The position numbers and the translations under genes are program-made. This document shows, piece by piece, positions 1 to 9,834 of a stretch of 64,000 nucleotides of DNA; within the stretch, counting starts at the first letter, position 1; the number at the start of each line of letters is the position of its first letter. The notes beneath the pieces were generated by a model. That model was not told where the DNA came from, made no database searches, and saw nothing but the letters and a program-made list of their open reading frames with translations. Origin of the DNA: Bdellovibrionales bacterium. Lineage in GTDB: Bacteria > Bdellovibrionota > Bdellovibrionia > Bdellovibrionales > UBA1609. Location: positions 1,488,001 through 1,552,000 of the forward strand of contig JADJNU010000001.1 in the NCBI GenBank assembly GCA_016714165.1, written 5' to 3'.

Positions 1-452
1 TAGGAATAACTCCACTTGACGACGGGATTACCGTCCGGATCAACAGTGATTTCAGTTATACCTTTAAACACGGGCCAAGTCGTTGCTGAAATCTCTTTGT
101 CTCCTCCCTGGGTCCCGCCCGCGGCACTTTCCCCTATGACCTTAAAGGAATAAGATTTCTCCGGGATCAAGGATCCGATAGTAGCTCCCTCAAAAACCTG
201 CTCCACCAATGGCTCAGTTTGAAAATCCGAATAAACCTTGTATCTCATATAAGCAGCATTGTTGATCCAGTTTATTTTAATTGAATAAGGAGAAAGTGCT
301 TCTACATCTCTGACTCCTGTAAAATCCTTGCTCACAGATCCACTTTTTACTCCGTCCTTACATGACCCGAGCAAAACACACACGAACGGCAAAAGCATCC
401 GAGCGGGGAGTTTCGTGAGATAATTCATTTTAAACAAATCACGTTCAAACAT
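1..452 (-). CDS. fibronectin-III-like lipoprotein, 3' end outside window
   Basis: I read this gene directly from the reverse strand; it runs off the left edge, so only about 150 N-terminal residues are visible. It starts at an ATG preceded by TGGGAC about six bases upstream; a second in-frame ATG at 428 lacks such a site. The N-terminus is a basic, hydrophobic signal ending in a lipobox (LLGSC, Cys31), so an exported lipoprotein is expected. The next 120 residues look like a fibronectin type III fold (alternating strands with the Y-x-V-Y and S-Y-x-F-K-V patterns). It lies 11 bases after the stop of the large FG-GAP lipoprotein, on the same strand, and its N-terminal architecture resembles that neighbour. 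They are probably co-transcribed. Function is unknown; a surface adhesin role is inference. Confidence 0.75.
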   Translation of the reverse strand, partial: MFERDLFKMNYLTKLPARMLLPFVCVLLGSCKDGVKSGSVSKDFTGVRDVEALSPYSIKINWINNAAYMRYKVYSDFQTEPLVEQVFEGATIGSLIPEKSYSFKVIGESAAGGTQGGDKEISATTWPVFKGITEITVDPDGNPVVKWSYS

Positions 453-463
453 ATTAAGTCCCA

Positions 464-3400
464 TTAATAAATGACGTAAATGATCCCCACAGAATAAGCC
501 AATCCGCTCGGGTGAGTCCTTCCAAATCCTCCAAATAAAATATCCTCAACACCATCTCCATTTAAATCTCCAGAAGAATTTCCTGACATCCAGGTGTGCT
601 CATATGCTTCTCTATTGGGAAGATAAAATTGAAAGGGATTACAAACACCACCCGAGCCCACATAGCATTGAGGAGAAGTTGAAGGTTGCACAAGGGCCTG
701 GAGGCCCAAGTCAGATCCAAAATAGATGATGCCATAACCTGTTTCGCTCAAAGTCAATTCTTCGTTGTAATCGCCAGCAGCCACATTGACAAAAAGATCA
801 AGAAATCCATCCTGGTTAAAATCTCCAGCCGAAGAGAGACCGTAGCCAAATCCATCGCCAGAGCTAACCGAAAGTGGTTGTAAAATTTGGGGCCAAGGTT
901 GGGACGCATCTATATGAGGTTTGTTAAGTGGATTGGCAGGTGCCATTGTCCAATAGTCAGTGGCAACGAGTGTGCTGGGCCCATAAAACGCACCTTTGGT
1001 ATCAACCAATCCGCCATAAAATACATAAACATATCCTGGTTCGGATCCAGGTGACGACACGCCCAGATCTGGAAAATCATCGCCGTTGATATCTCCCATC
1101 TGCGCCAGATTATATCCAAACTGGTGGCCCGCATAATAGGGAACCAAGGTCTGAAGAGACTTCGGACTCAGGCCTCTTGTTGTTCCCTTGAAAAGATAAA
1201 CTCTTCCGGAATTGGCACTGTATTGGTTATCACCTACCAGAAGCTCATCGAACTCCTCTCCCTGAGATTCTTCAATTGAGGAAAACCCAAGAATACCAAA
1301 CCCAAAGCCACTGGCATTTCCTTCGGGGCTTGCGATCAACTGAACTTTGCAAACGGGATCAACGCCACCCGCGCAAGGATCGACGGCCACAACATCGACA
1401 GTTGTCGTCCCCGAGCCAGTGTCAACGGTAACCCTGCCGCTAGATCGATTGGTTTGAGGACCGTTGGCCCCTCCGTAAACGACAGCCACAGATCCACTGT
1501 TCGTCGCTCCGTATAGACCGCTGATACCAGCTGCCGAAAGTGCCGCATTTTGATCTGAGGGTAGAGCAAAAGAATTAGTCATAGCGATTGCCATATCGCT
1601 ATATCCATCGCCATTAAAATCACCATAACCAACCGACTGGTTGCTCGCATCATAAGTGCCGGTCACCGTAGGCAAACCAAAAACTTGATTAAACCGAAGC
1701 GTTACAGATGCGCCACCGACAACCTTGCCAAAAATCAGAGGATTTTTCCCGGTTGGCGAAATCTGCGGCACAGCAGAAGAAATCAACCCGGCAAAGGAAC
1801 CGTAGAAAATATAGCTGCCGCTATTTCCTATGATCAAAATATCGTCATAGGCATCGCCATTGACGCTGCCAATTCGATGAAAACTAAATCCAAAACTTGA
1901 ATCGTCCTCATAGCTAATCAATTTTGGACCCAAATCAATCGGAAACAAACTTGGAGCAGGAGTCGAAATGAGACCAGCAATCGAACCATAGAATAAAACC
2001 AGAGAAGTTTTCCCCTGCGATTCAAGGTAGGTCAAAACATCATCATACCCATCACCATTTATATCTCCAACAACCTTGGCTCTTTCAAATTTGTAATTCA
2101 ATTCCTTGCTAAAATTAGGATTTATTTTTTTATCAACATTGTTGACGCTAGCTCCAAATGTACCGCTTGATAAAAACAGGAAGGCCGCGCCATTTCCTGC
2201 CACAATCTGGGAGTCCTGAGGGGCTGAGGAGATCACATCTCCCGTTCCATCACCATTAAAGTCACCGCCAACAATACCTCCCAACGAAAAGTATGCTCCC
2301 TTGTTGAGGTCACTGGGATACATCATCGATGGACCGAATGGGCTCACTCCACCCGAGTACCAGGTACAAGATGAAAGGCAGTTGCTCAAAGTATTGTCAG
2401 AGGCCTGTGTCTGAGTTACCTGAGACCCTCCGTCAATTCCAAACGTTGAAATATCAGCTCGATAAACGTAGATAGCCCCAGCATCGACAAGCGTTCCAGA
2501 GCCACCTGAGCTCAAAACATCTCGATAAGGTGCCCCGACCGCCAAAGATGGTATTCCTCGGCCAATATCTTCAAAATCATCGACCACTCCAAGAGTATAA
2601 CCAAAATGCGAACTTGCTTGAGCAGGCGTGTTGTATAGCACCTGATGTTCACAATGCTTAAGTGGACCCGTCGTCACGTTGTTATTTTGCGGATTGCAAG
2701 GCACTGTATTTCGAGCCGTCACCTGATGTTTTTTTGAGGCGGACGCGAGAATTCCCTGAATTCCGCCCAAATCATGATTATCAGATTGAGGTGTCACATA
2801 ATAGCCGTAGACAGATCCAGCGTTCGTAGCGCCTGATACGGTCGCATAAGGTGCGCCCACGAAAATCGCTCCTGTAATTGAGGGCAGCGGCGGCACGCTC
2901 CCCACGGCATTATCCAATGGGTAGCCATTCATGTTTTCAGCACCCACAAGACTTGAACCATATCTGGCATCGAGACCATATAGCTCAGAGGGAACAGTCT
3001 CCTCACAAGTCCAATCGTAAATTTTCTGTTTGTCTGGCTTTGTTCCATCAGAATTCAAAGGTAATTTTGCCTTGCAGGTGACAATAGATCCTTGATTATT
3101 CATTCTCAACGGGACTCCAATCACGAGGTCATCGCACTTGCCAAAATCAAAGCCGTAGCCGTCAAGTGGACCCAGAGGCCGATAACTGTACGCGCTAAGG
3201 CCTTTATTGCAGTTCCTGGAATTATAAGCTGTCGCGAGGGAACTGGAGAAGCTACTCTCGCCCGGCTCCCCATCAAAAACATTCCCGTCAATGAGAGATC
3301 CAGCGCCGATGTCGCTAGCTAAAATAAAGTCAAACGCCTTCGACGAAGATTGCGGATACAGGCCCTGACTCGATCCTCTCAAAACATAAACAACTCCCGT

Positions 3401-5116
3401 ATTGCTTTGAACCGCTCCCACGGCAAGGTCATCGAATCCATCATTATTAAAGTCGCCAAAAGTCAGGGCCCTTCCAAATGAGCTCGTGCCACTGACGGAC
3501 ATTCTGACAGACCTGCAACTGTTGGAGACCGCATCGCAAGTGAGTTCATTAACACCGAAATTGTTGCTTCCAGAACCTGCCACCAATCCAGATGTCGGAT
3601 CGCCAAATGCAACATATACCTGACTCAGAGAATCCGAAAAGGCAAGATCCTCACACTTTTTGATTTTTACCAAATTAGGGGTTCCTGCAAATGTTGAGAA
3701 CAAGGAATCGCATTGGCCACCATAGGATGAAGCTCCATCACGATAAAAACAATCGCCATTGGCATTTCCAACAGACATATGTTCACCCAGTCGCGTCCCC
3801 GAAACAGTCACTGGAAAATAGATGAGTTGTGGATTCGGAAATGTGCCAGTGGCACTGGGCGCTGCTGAGGTATTGAGAGTTGGAGGGGGATCAACAATTC
3901 CTAAAACAGGATCCAAATAAGGTGGAGGATCATAAGTGTAATAAATGGCAACGCTTCCCATTGTATCAAAATGCTGCTGGCCAATAACAGGCGTGGAATC
4001 GGGTGCGCTCACCGCAAGATCGGAAAATCCATCACAGTTAAAGTCCCCCCGCGCCAGAACCTGACCGAAGCTCTGAAGCCCCTTTCCTCCGCCCAGTAAG
4101 GGAGGAGAAATCTCGTGAAAAGATGAGCTGGTCTTCATGTTTCTTATTGAACTAAATGCCCCTTCTGCCTGCCCCACCACAACCTCAGAGCGAGCCTGAG
4201 CGCCCGCTTGGTTTTTTATGACCGCATAATATTTATGGGGGCCCACAGTTATCGCGCTGAAGGATTTAAACGGCCCATTGCCAATGCGAGAAGCAATATT
4301 TTGATTGCTCGCTAATTCAAAAATGTCAGTGAGGTATGTCGAATCTCCACCAATTGCGGTAAACCAAGGATAATTTCCTGGAATTCCCGGATGCATAGAA
4401 ATGCTCGGCAGATTATTCAAATCGCTGGAGGTCACCCCACATTGAGTCGAAGCTGCCACGGCGCTGCTATCTGAGGTCAAGGGTTCGGTAGTCCCGTCCA
4501 AGTAGACCGCCTGGACAAAGAAGCAATAGTTTGTCCCGCCCTTCAGGCCTGTCACAGAGGCAAGATTGCTTCCAGTCACTCTCAGAGCCGCAGAACTAAA
4601 ATTCCAGGTATCAGTAAACTCCTTGTAAAACACATCGTAGCTGACTGAAGGATCAGTTAAAGTCCAGGTCAAGTTAATGCGAGTGGACGACTGCACAGAC
4701 ACAGAACCTGCTGATAGGCCAGTAAACGTATTGAATGTCCTTACCTCAGTAAAATTATCCAAACCCTCTTCCTCAAGTTCCAAGGCATTAAATCCCGTCA
4801 CAGAAAATTGGTAGGTGTTCGCAGGCAACAAACCTGATACAGTTTTTTCTGAAAACTGCTCTGTGCTGATGGGTTGACTGACACCCGCTCGATAAACGCG
4901 AAATTCAGAATATCGGGAGGACTGGGTCCAGGTTAATTTGACAGCCGTAGGGCTCAGAACAATCGCTTTTTCAATTCCTGAGAAACTGGGAACGACAGTT
5001 CCAGACTGATAACCCACCTTCTTGCACCCGGTGGTTAACAGCCCAGCCAGAACTCCAGTGGCAGCAATGACAATGCGCCATGTGCCGAGATCTAAACAGC
5101 GAAAATACGTTCCCAT
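464..5116 (-). CDS. large FG-GAP repeat lipoprotein with fibronectin-III domains
   Basis: This 1550-residue protein has a signal sequence ending in lipobox LTTGC (Cys31), so it should be lipid-anchored outside the cytoplasm. Two fibronectin type III-like domains follow at about residues 45-115 and 130-225. From about residue 350 to the end it carries at least nine copies of the integrin-alpha FG-GAP pattern: GDFNxDGxxDLxVxxP variants such as GDFNNDGFDDLAVGA, GDINGDGYDDVLTY and GDLNGDGVEDILFGG. The D-x-D/N-x-D-G cores are calcium-binding loops in this family, and the repeats suggest one or two beta-propellers. Known FG-GAP proteins mediate adhesion or carbohydrate binding; a surface contact role is inferred. 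Asn, Ser and Gly rich composition and scattered Cys pairs fit an extracellular protein. Confidence 0.9.
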   Translation of the reverse strand: MGTYFRCLDLGTWRIVIAATGVLAGLLTTGCKKVGYQSGTVVPSFSGIEKAIVLSPTAVKLTWTQSSRYSEFRVYRAGVSQPISTEQFSEKTVSGLLPANTYQFSVTGFNALELEEEGLDNFTEVRTFNTFTGLSAGSVSVQSSTRINLTWTLTDPSVSYDVFYKEFTDTWNFSSAALRVTGSNLASVTGLKGGTNYCFFVQAVYLDGTTEPLTSDSSAVAASTQCGVTSSDLNNLPSISMHPGIPGNYPWFTAIGGDSTYLTDIFELASNQNIASRIGNGPFKSFSAITVGPHKYYAVIKNQAGAQARSEVVVGQAEGAFSSIRNMKTSSSFHEISPPLLGGGKGLQSFGQVLARGDFNCDGFSDLAVSAPDSTPVIGQQHFDTMGSVAIYYTYDPPPYLDPVLGIVDPPPTLNTSAAPSATGTFPNPQLIYFPVTVSGTRLGEHMSVGNANGDCFYRDGASSYGGQCDSLFSTFAGTPNLVKIKKCEDLAFSDSLSQVYVAFGDPTSGLVAGSGSNNFGVNELTCDAVSNSCRSVRMSVSGTSSFGRALTFGDFNNDGFDDLAVGAVQSNTGVVYVLRGSSQGLYPQSSSKAFDFILASDIGAGSLIDGNVFDGEPGESSFSSSLATAYNSRNCNKGLSAYSYRPLGPLDGYGFDFGKCDDLVIGVPLRMNNQGSIVTCKAKLPLNSDGTKPDKQKIYDWTCEETVPSELYGLDARYGSSLVGAENMNGYPLDNAVGSVPPLPSITGAIFVGAPYATVSGATNAGSVYGYYVTPQSDNHDLGGIQGILASASKKHQVTARNTVPCNPQNNNVTTGPLKHCEHQVLYNTPAQASSHFGYTLGVVDDFEDIGRGIPSLAVGAPYRDVLSSGGSGTLVDAGAIYVYRADISTFGIDGGSQVTQTQASDNTLSNCLSSCTWYSGGVSPFGPSMMYPSDLNKGAYFSLGGIVGGDFNGDGTGDVISSAPQDSQIVAGNGAAFLFLSSGTFGASVNNVDKKINPNFSKELNYKFERAKVVGDINGDGYDDVLTYLESQGKTSLVLFYGSIAGLISTPAPSLFPIDLGPKLISYEDDSSFGFSFHRIGSVNGDAYDDILIIGNSGSYIFYGSFAGLISSAVPQISPTGKNPLIFGKVVGGASVTLRFNQVFGLPTVTGTYDASNQSVGYGDFNGDGYSDMAIAMTNSFALPSDQNAALSAAGISGLYGATNSGSVAVVYGGANGPQTNRSSGRVTVDTGSGTTTVDVVAVDPCAGGVDPVCKVQLIASPEGNASGFGFGILGFSSIEESQGEEFDELLVGDNQYSANSGRVYLFKGTTRGLSPKSLQTLVPYYAGHQFGYNLAQMGDINGDDFPDLGVSSPGSEPGYVYVFYGGLVDTKGAFYGPSTLVATDYWTMAPANPLNKPHIDASQPWPQILQPLSVSSGDGFGYGLSSAGDFNQDGFLDLFVNVAAGDYNEELTLSETGYGIIYFGSDLGLQALVQPSTSPQCYVGSGGVCNPFQFYLPNREAYEHTWMSGNSSGDLNGDGVEDILFGGFGRTHPSGLAYSVGIIYVIY

Positions 5117-5344
5117 GTTTAGCTTAAACCTCTATTTTATCTTCACAAGGGAGACTTAAATGCCCACCTTGACCTACAACAATCTATCGTCAGGTCCAAG
5201 GTCCAACTCAAGCCCCCGTTCTCAGATTAGATCACAATCACAAAAATGCCCTGATGATCGTCCAAGAATGATCCGAAATTGTGCCGCAAACGACAATTCT
5301 CAAAATTGAACGTCTCAACTAAAATCGAATTCATTTAAAAAGTC

Positions 5345-5366
5345 TTGAAAATATGTCGAAGAGATC
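5345..5366 (+). promoter_or_regulatory. candidate sigma70-type promoter
   Basis: TTGAAA at 5345-5350 is followed after 16 bases by TATGTA, about 30 bases before the ATG at 5397. It lies in the divergent gap between the FG-GAP lipoprotein and the fusion operon. Assigned by pattern only. Confidence 0.3.
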
Positions 5367-5396
5367 TATGTATGGATTTTTTTGAATGAGGAATTA

Positions 5397-6374
5397 ATGC
5401 CCAATTTTAACTCAAAAGCGATTGTGGTGGTATCTATTTCTATCTGTATTGGGGCTATTGCTGTCTATGGTTTGCGCCATCGATGGGCCACCAAGCAAGA
5501 ATCCAAAAAGATTTCTGAATCTAAGCAGATGGAGCAAATTCAGTCAGAGATCATCAGAGATTTGAAACGCTCGTCTCAATCAGTTGAGGCACAGCTCGTC
5601 CAATCGGGGAATTGGAAAAAAATTGAAGAAAATCTCAATTCACAAAAAGGGAATCATTCAAACAAAATGGCGAAGGTCCTTAAGCACCTTGTCGATAGCT
5701 CAGAAATTGGGTTGGACAAGCAGGCGCAATTGCGAGAGCTTCTCACTCGATATCTGAGTCAGTTCTCAGCGAAGCCTGTCGGAAAAGAAGCCAGAACACT
5801 CAGACTGATATCTGAAGCACTTAAAAAATTGGGCCCCGCTTTACCTTCAGATCCCAGTCGGGCCAAACTGACAGAACTTGCCCTTGACAAGAGAAGTCAG
5901 TCAGAGACAATTATCGGGACACTTTCTCAGGAAATCCTGTTGTCTTGGGGTGAAACACCCAAGGAAATTATCGATATTGTATCCAGCGAATTGGTCAATG
6001 GCCCTTCTGAACGATCCCATCAATGGCTCAACCAAATCAATTTCCTCTCGTCAACTGAGAAAAAGAAAACTCTTCTCTGCCCCCTCAAAGATAAGTTTGA
6101 GAAAGTCGCTGAAAACCTGCAGCCATCTCTTTTAGCCATTTTGGCAAGGCAAACAAAACTATGTGGAGATATTTCCCATCTCATTAAGATGTCCTCCTCG
6201 AAACCAAGCGAGGAATGGATGGAAGCCTTTGCCTTGTCCGTCGAACAAACTTCGACCCAAGGCAAGTTTATAGTCGAGCTCCAGAAAGCCTCGGAGAAGA
6301 CAGCAAACCCATTTCTCCGTGAAAAAATTCGAGGTCTTTTGGCTCAGAAAACGAAAGTGGAAATGAAAGAGTGA
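5397..6374 (+). CDS. unknown membrane-anchored helical protein, partner of FliF-FliG fusion
   Basis: A 325-residue protein of no family I recognise. I chose the ATG at 5397 because GAGGAA lies immediately upstream; an in-frame TTG at 5382 has no comparable site. Residues about 5-25 form a single hydrophobic segment (KAIVVVSISICIGAIAVYGL) followed by basic residues, so it is probably inserted once in the inner membrane. The rest is predicted alpha-helical, charged and coiled-coil-like, with only a few Cys. Its stop overlaps the start of the next gene (GTGA), which indicates translational coupling with the FliF-FliG-like fusion and suggests a shared complex. Which side of the membrane the helical part faces is not decided by the sequence. 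Confidence 0.8.
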   Translation: MPNFNSKAIVVVSISICIGAIAVYGLRHRWATKQESKKISESKQMEQIQSEIIRDLKRSSQSVEAQLVQSGNWKKIEENLNSQKGNHSNKMAKVLKHLVDSSEIGLDKQAQLRELLTRYLSQFSAKPVGKEARTLRLISEALKKLGPALPSDPSRAKLTELALDKRSQSETIIGTLSQEILLSWGETPKEIIDIVSSELVNGPSERSHQWLNQINFLSSTEKKKTLLCPLKDKFEKVAENLQPSLLAILARQTKLCGDISHLIKMSSSKPSEEWMEAFALSVEQTSTQGKFIVELQKASEKTANPFLREKIRGLLAQKTKVEMKE

Positions 6375-8128
6375 ACCGAAGTCTTATAAAATTCTATCTT
6401 CACTTTCTAGTCTCCCTATCTGGTCTGTTTTCCTTTGCGCAATATTCGATGGCACAGAGCGAGTACATGGAAGAAGTCGCGACCTTAGAAAGCCTCTACG
6501 AAAGCAGAGCGCGGAGCATTCTGAATACCTTTTTGCGACCATCCGAATACACCGTTGTGATTTCTGCCGATATGCGAGCCGATAAAGACAAGATCAAAGC
6601 CTACCACGAAGAGGTCGAGCTCCAGTACCTTCCTGGAATGCCCATGGGAAATGACCCAAGCAATGTTCCGGCCAACAACCATCTCCATCAACTTAAGTCT
6701 AGTATTTTTGTTCATCTCATCATCAATTCAGCAATTCCTCCTGACAAAGAAAAGCTCATCGTCGAAGTCGTCAAATCAAAGCTTCATATGGACGAGTCAG
6801 CTGGTGATAAAATCACAGTTCAGCGTGCCGATTTTGTCACAGAAGAAGCTCAAAAATCTCCGACCCTACTTCCCGAACTATCCTGGAAGATGTGGACACT
6901 TATCATACTTATCTCTCTGCTTGCTCTAGCCGCAGTCATTTTCTGGATGTCTTCGAAACAAAAGGCTCAAGATGGGTCAAGCGCAAATCTATCCAAACCT
7001 CAAGCCTCCTTCGATCCGGACGATTTTGAGTCAAACGAAAAGGACGAGCTGGAGGACGCATCTCACACTGCGGAGGACTCGGCCCGACTTCAAACACTTT
7101 TCCGGCAAGACAAGACTCAAATTGTCACTCTAGCGGGAGAATATCCCTATCTCTGCGCCAGGGCCATTGCCGAGTTTGTCAGCGATGGAAATGAAAAGGA
7201 CGTAATGATAACTTTTGACTCTATCGGCTGGGATACAGCTCGCAAATTATTTCACCACCTTTCTCCAAAAAATTGGGGCCAAGTGGGAGCTATCCTGACT
7301 GATCAGGAAACTGAACTCGGATTGGAAGAAAGAGCCAAAAGTGTAAAAAATGTGACCCGATTTCTTCTCTCACGAATTCTCTCAGAAGGTCTGCACGGCG
7401 ATCAACAAAATCCATTTCAGTTTATATTCGATATGAAACCTGAAGAGAGAATACAGCTGCTCAAGGATGAATCTACCAAAAATTTAGCCGTCATGGGAAT
7501 TTTCTCCACAGAGGACCAAATATCCGAGATTTTTGAATCTCAAGACCCCGTGAGAAAAAAGCAGATTATACTTGATATTGCCAAATTGAGTAACTTGCCA
7601 GAAAACGCTGTCCAGATGAGCGCAAAACGCCTTTCGGACAAAATGAGAACTCTCAAAGGAAATTCAGAAATCAGGGCCAACGGACCTATGGTGGCGGCAA
7701 GTCTGTTGCGCAACCTGGCACCAGAGACCGAAATGACCATTTTTGATGAGATCTGCAAGCTAGATCCTGAGTCAGCTGAGGCCATTCGCAGAGAGAGCAT
7801 CCAGTTTGCCGATCTTCTGGCTTACCCCGAAGAGGCCATCAAAGCAGTGATAGAGCGCCTGAATTTGGATACTGTGGTTCAGGCCCTCAGTCAGTGGCCG
7901 CTTGAGTCTGCTCAAGCTCTGCTCCGAATGATGCCGTCCAAGCGAGCGCAATCCATCAGTAAAGACCTCAGTTATTTTTCAGATAAGACCTCTGTCAAAC
8001 AGATCGCAAAGGCCCGTCGAGACATTTGCGTCGAGCTCGAAAAGGAACTCCAAACCCGCAGTCTACTCATGAAGGATATTTGGGCTGATATAGACAAATC
8101 TGTGGCAGAAAGAACCCAAGCAGCCTAG
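6371..8128 (+). CDS. FliF C-terminal-like/FliG-like fusion protein
   Basis: This 585-residue protein appears to join two flagellar rotor components. Residues 1-28 are a signal peptide. Residues about 30-160 resemble the periplasmic C-terminal part of FliF/YscJ proteins (LESLYESRARSIL, then HQLKSSIFVHLIIN and GDKITVQRADF). Residues about 175-195 are a transmembrane helix (WTLIILISLLALAAVIFW), followed by an acidic linker to about 235. From about 240 to the end it resembles FliG armadillo domains, ending with a FliG_C-like block (DPESAEAIRRESIQFADLL through the KAxRDI region). The FliF N-terminal ring domains are absent, and I did not see the EHPQT motif of FliG_M. GTG start, GTGA overlap with the upstream gene. 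No other flagellar gene adjoins it, but motAB lies 2.3 kb away. The fusion call is from motif resemblance; a rotor or force-transmission role is inference. Confidence 0.75.
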   Translation: MNRSLIKFYLHFLVSLSGLFSFAQYSMAQSEYMEEVATLESLYESRARSILNTFLRPSEYTVVISADMRADKDKIKAYHEEVELQYLPGMPMGNDPSNVPANNHLHQLKSSIFVHLIINSAIPPDKEKLIVEVVKSKLHMDESAGDKITVQRADFVTEEAQKSPTLLPELSWKMWTLIILISLLALAAVIFWMSSKQKAQDGSSANLSKPQASFDPDDFESNEKDELEDASHTAEDSARLQTLFRQDKTQIVTLAGEYPYLCARAIAEFVSDGNEKDVMITFDSIGWDTARKLFHHLSPKNWGQVGAILTDQETELGLEERAKSVKNVTRFLLSRILSEGLHGDQQNPFQFIFDMKPEERIQLLKDESTKNLAVMGIFSTEDQISEIFESQDPVRKKQIILDIAKLSNLPENAVQMSAKRLSDKMRTLKGNSEIRANGPMVAASLLRNLAPETEMTIFDEICKLDPESAEAIRRESIQFADLLAYPEEAIKAVIERLNLDTVVQALSQWPLESAQALLRMMPSKRAQSISKDLSYFSDKTSVKQIAKARRDICVELEKELQTRSLLMKDIWADIDKSVAERTQAA

Positions 8129-8187
8129 TCAATTGCGACCCATGTCAGCAAACACCAGCAGACATCAACTCACATCAAGTCAATTTT

Positions 8188-8823
8188 CTAGAATGCAGTT
8201 CCCTTCATCCCAACAAAAATTTGGATTCCAGAGTAGGATAAATTCATTCCATCTATATTGGGATTAGAGAGAAGGGAGGTCAAAAGGCTAAACCGACCTG
8301 TCAGCATCCAATCGGAAGTCATGGGTATTTCGACCCCAAAATTCATCTGACCATCAATGACGGCCGCATTAAAGCCCAATTGACTCACTCCCAAAGTGGT
8401 GGTGTCATTTATTGATAGATTGCTTAAACCAAAGATAAGTCCAACAAAAGGCGAGGGACCCCACACTCGACCCATAACTTGATTATCAAGCAAAATCTTT
8501 GACCCATTCAGGCCACGTGGATACCACCTCACTCCAAGACCAAGCCGAGTAAAGGGCATCGATCCGATCTCGCTTTCCAATATTTCCATAAATGACATTG
8601 TGATCGAGATTTCTGGACCGCTCACATTGAGATTGTAGTTGAACTCCAGGGTTGATTCGCTATCCAATTGGGGCGAGTAAATGACGCCCGTCGTATCCTG
8701 GACGTCAATTGATATTGAGCTATATCCAAGTGCCATATCAAAGTCAGACGTCAAGTGCGCCTGAGCCGTCAGACTGAAAAAAAGCCAAAATCCAAAAAGA
8801 GAAACAATATTTGAAAATGACAC
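8188..8823 (-). CDS. small outer-membrane beta-barrel protein
   Basis: A 211-residue protein with a cleavable signal peptide (about residues 1-22, ending TAQA). The rest is alternating hydrophobic/polar strands with turns, ending in aromatic GTAF, as expected of an outer-membrane beta-barrel of roughly eight to ten strands. It is convergent with the FliF-FliG-like gene, with 59 bases between the two stops. Its size and C-terminus resemble the protein at 9835-10470, so the two may be distant relatives. No specific family or substrate can be named. Confidence 0.7.
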   Translation of the reverse strand: MSFSNIVSLFGFWLFFSLTAQAHLTSDFDMALGYSSISIDVQDTTGVIYSPQLDSESTLEFNYNLNVSGPEISITMSFMEILESEIGSMPFTRLGLGVRWYPRGLNGSKILLDNQVMGRVWGPSPFVGLIFGLSNLSINDTTTLGVSQLGFNAAVIDGQMNFGVEIPMTSDWMLTGRFSLLTSLLSNPNIDGMNLSYSGIQIFVGMKGTAF

Positions 8824-8862
8824 ATTGCCATTTTGAATCCTAAAGCCCCTGGAATCAAGACC

Positions 8863-9777
8863 TCAATTTTTCTCTGCCTTCGTATTTTTTCTTTTATTTA
8901 TATCCAGGACGGAGGACGGGGTTCTCAGATCGGCCGGAGGCGCGACAAGTGGACTGTCTCCCATTCTTTTGTAAACCTCGTTAAGGTATTTAAAGGCAAT
9001 CTTATTGTAAGGATCAAGTTTGAGCGATCGCTCCCAGGCCGATCTCGCAGACGAATAGTCCTTTTGCAAATACTTAACTGACCCCTTCAACAGCCAGGCC
9101 TGAGAGACATATTCGTCCAACTCGATTGCTTTATCAATGAGAGCTATTGCCTTACCAAGTTGATTGCCTGCAATCGCCTGTTGAGCTTGAAACATGTATC
9201 CAATCACATTGTCATTTCGATCCCTATCAAATTTTGCAGGCCCCCCTTGAAAGCGAGCCGAGAATATTGCATCTTTGTATAAAACTGTTGTATTTTCTAA
9301 GAGTGCCACACGCAAATTGAGGTCAGAAATCTCTTCCTTTAGCTTCTCTATTTCTGCTTTCTTTTCATCGGATTTCGGCTGCCCTGGTGGTGGTTTGTCT
9401 TCATTGTCCTTTTTACCAGAATCAGCGCCTTTTTTTCCGTCAGAGTCTGTTCCGTCACTGAGCATGGGATCCAACTGGGCTGCTACGGTTAAACTCTCCC
9501 CCGGATTGACCCGAATCATGACCTCTTTTTCTTTGTAGTTTTGTTTTTCAAATACCAAGAAAAATACATCACCGAGCCCTGACTCCTCCTTTATTTGGGC
9601 GGGACTCAAGCCAACGAGCTTCTTTTCGTTCGACTTGATATCACGCAAATAGACCTTCGCTCCAGCGGGATAGGTTTTGATGAGATACTTTCCAGAACAA
9701 CCAAGAATGCTCACGCAAAGGGCAAAGCCCGCCAGCATGCATCCGAATATTTCCTTTGGCATTCCCCTATTCTTCAT
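8863..9777 (-). CDS. PEGA-domain/TPR lipoprotein
   Basis: A 304-residue lipoprotein: signal sequence with lipobox SILGC (Cys27). It continues with a PEGA-type carbohydrate/peptidoglycan-associated fold at about residues 28-110 (IKTYPAGAKVYLRD). A low-complexity Asp/Lys/Gly linker (about 110-145) leads to a short heptad region and then at least two tetratricopeptide repeats (about 195-275; AIALIDKAIELDEYVSQAWL and ARSAWERSLKLDPYNKIAF). TPRs imply protein-protein contacts in the periplasm. It lies between two barrel genes and is divergent from the 9835 barrel with 57 bases between starts. An accessory or assembly role with the nearby envelope proteins is inference. Confidence 0.8.
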   Translation of the reverse strand: MKNRGMPKEIFGCMLAGFALCVSILGCSGKYLIKTYPAGAKVYLRDIKSNEKKLVGLSPAQIKEESGLGDVFFLVFEKQNYKEKEVMIRVNPGESLTVAAQLDPMLSDGTDSDGKKGADSGKKDNEDKPPPGQPKSDEKKAEIEKLKEEISDLNLRVALLENTTVLYKDAIFSARFQGGPAKFDRDRNDNVIGYMFQAQQAIAGNQLGKAIALIDKAIELDEYVSQAWLLKGSVKYLQKDYSSARSAWERSLKLDPYNKIAFKYLNEVYKRMGDSPLVAPPADLRTPSSVLDINKRKNTKAEKN

Positions 9778-9834
9778 GGAGATATAATCCTACCTTTGTA
9801 ATTCTTCGGAATTTCGTCTAGAGTAGACAACAAG

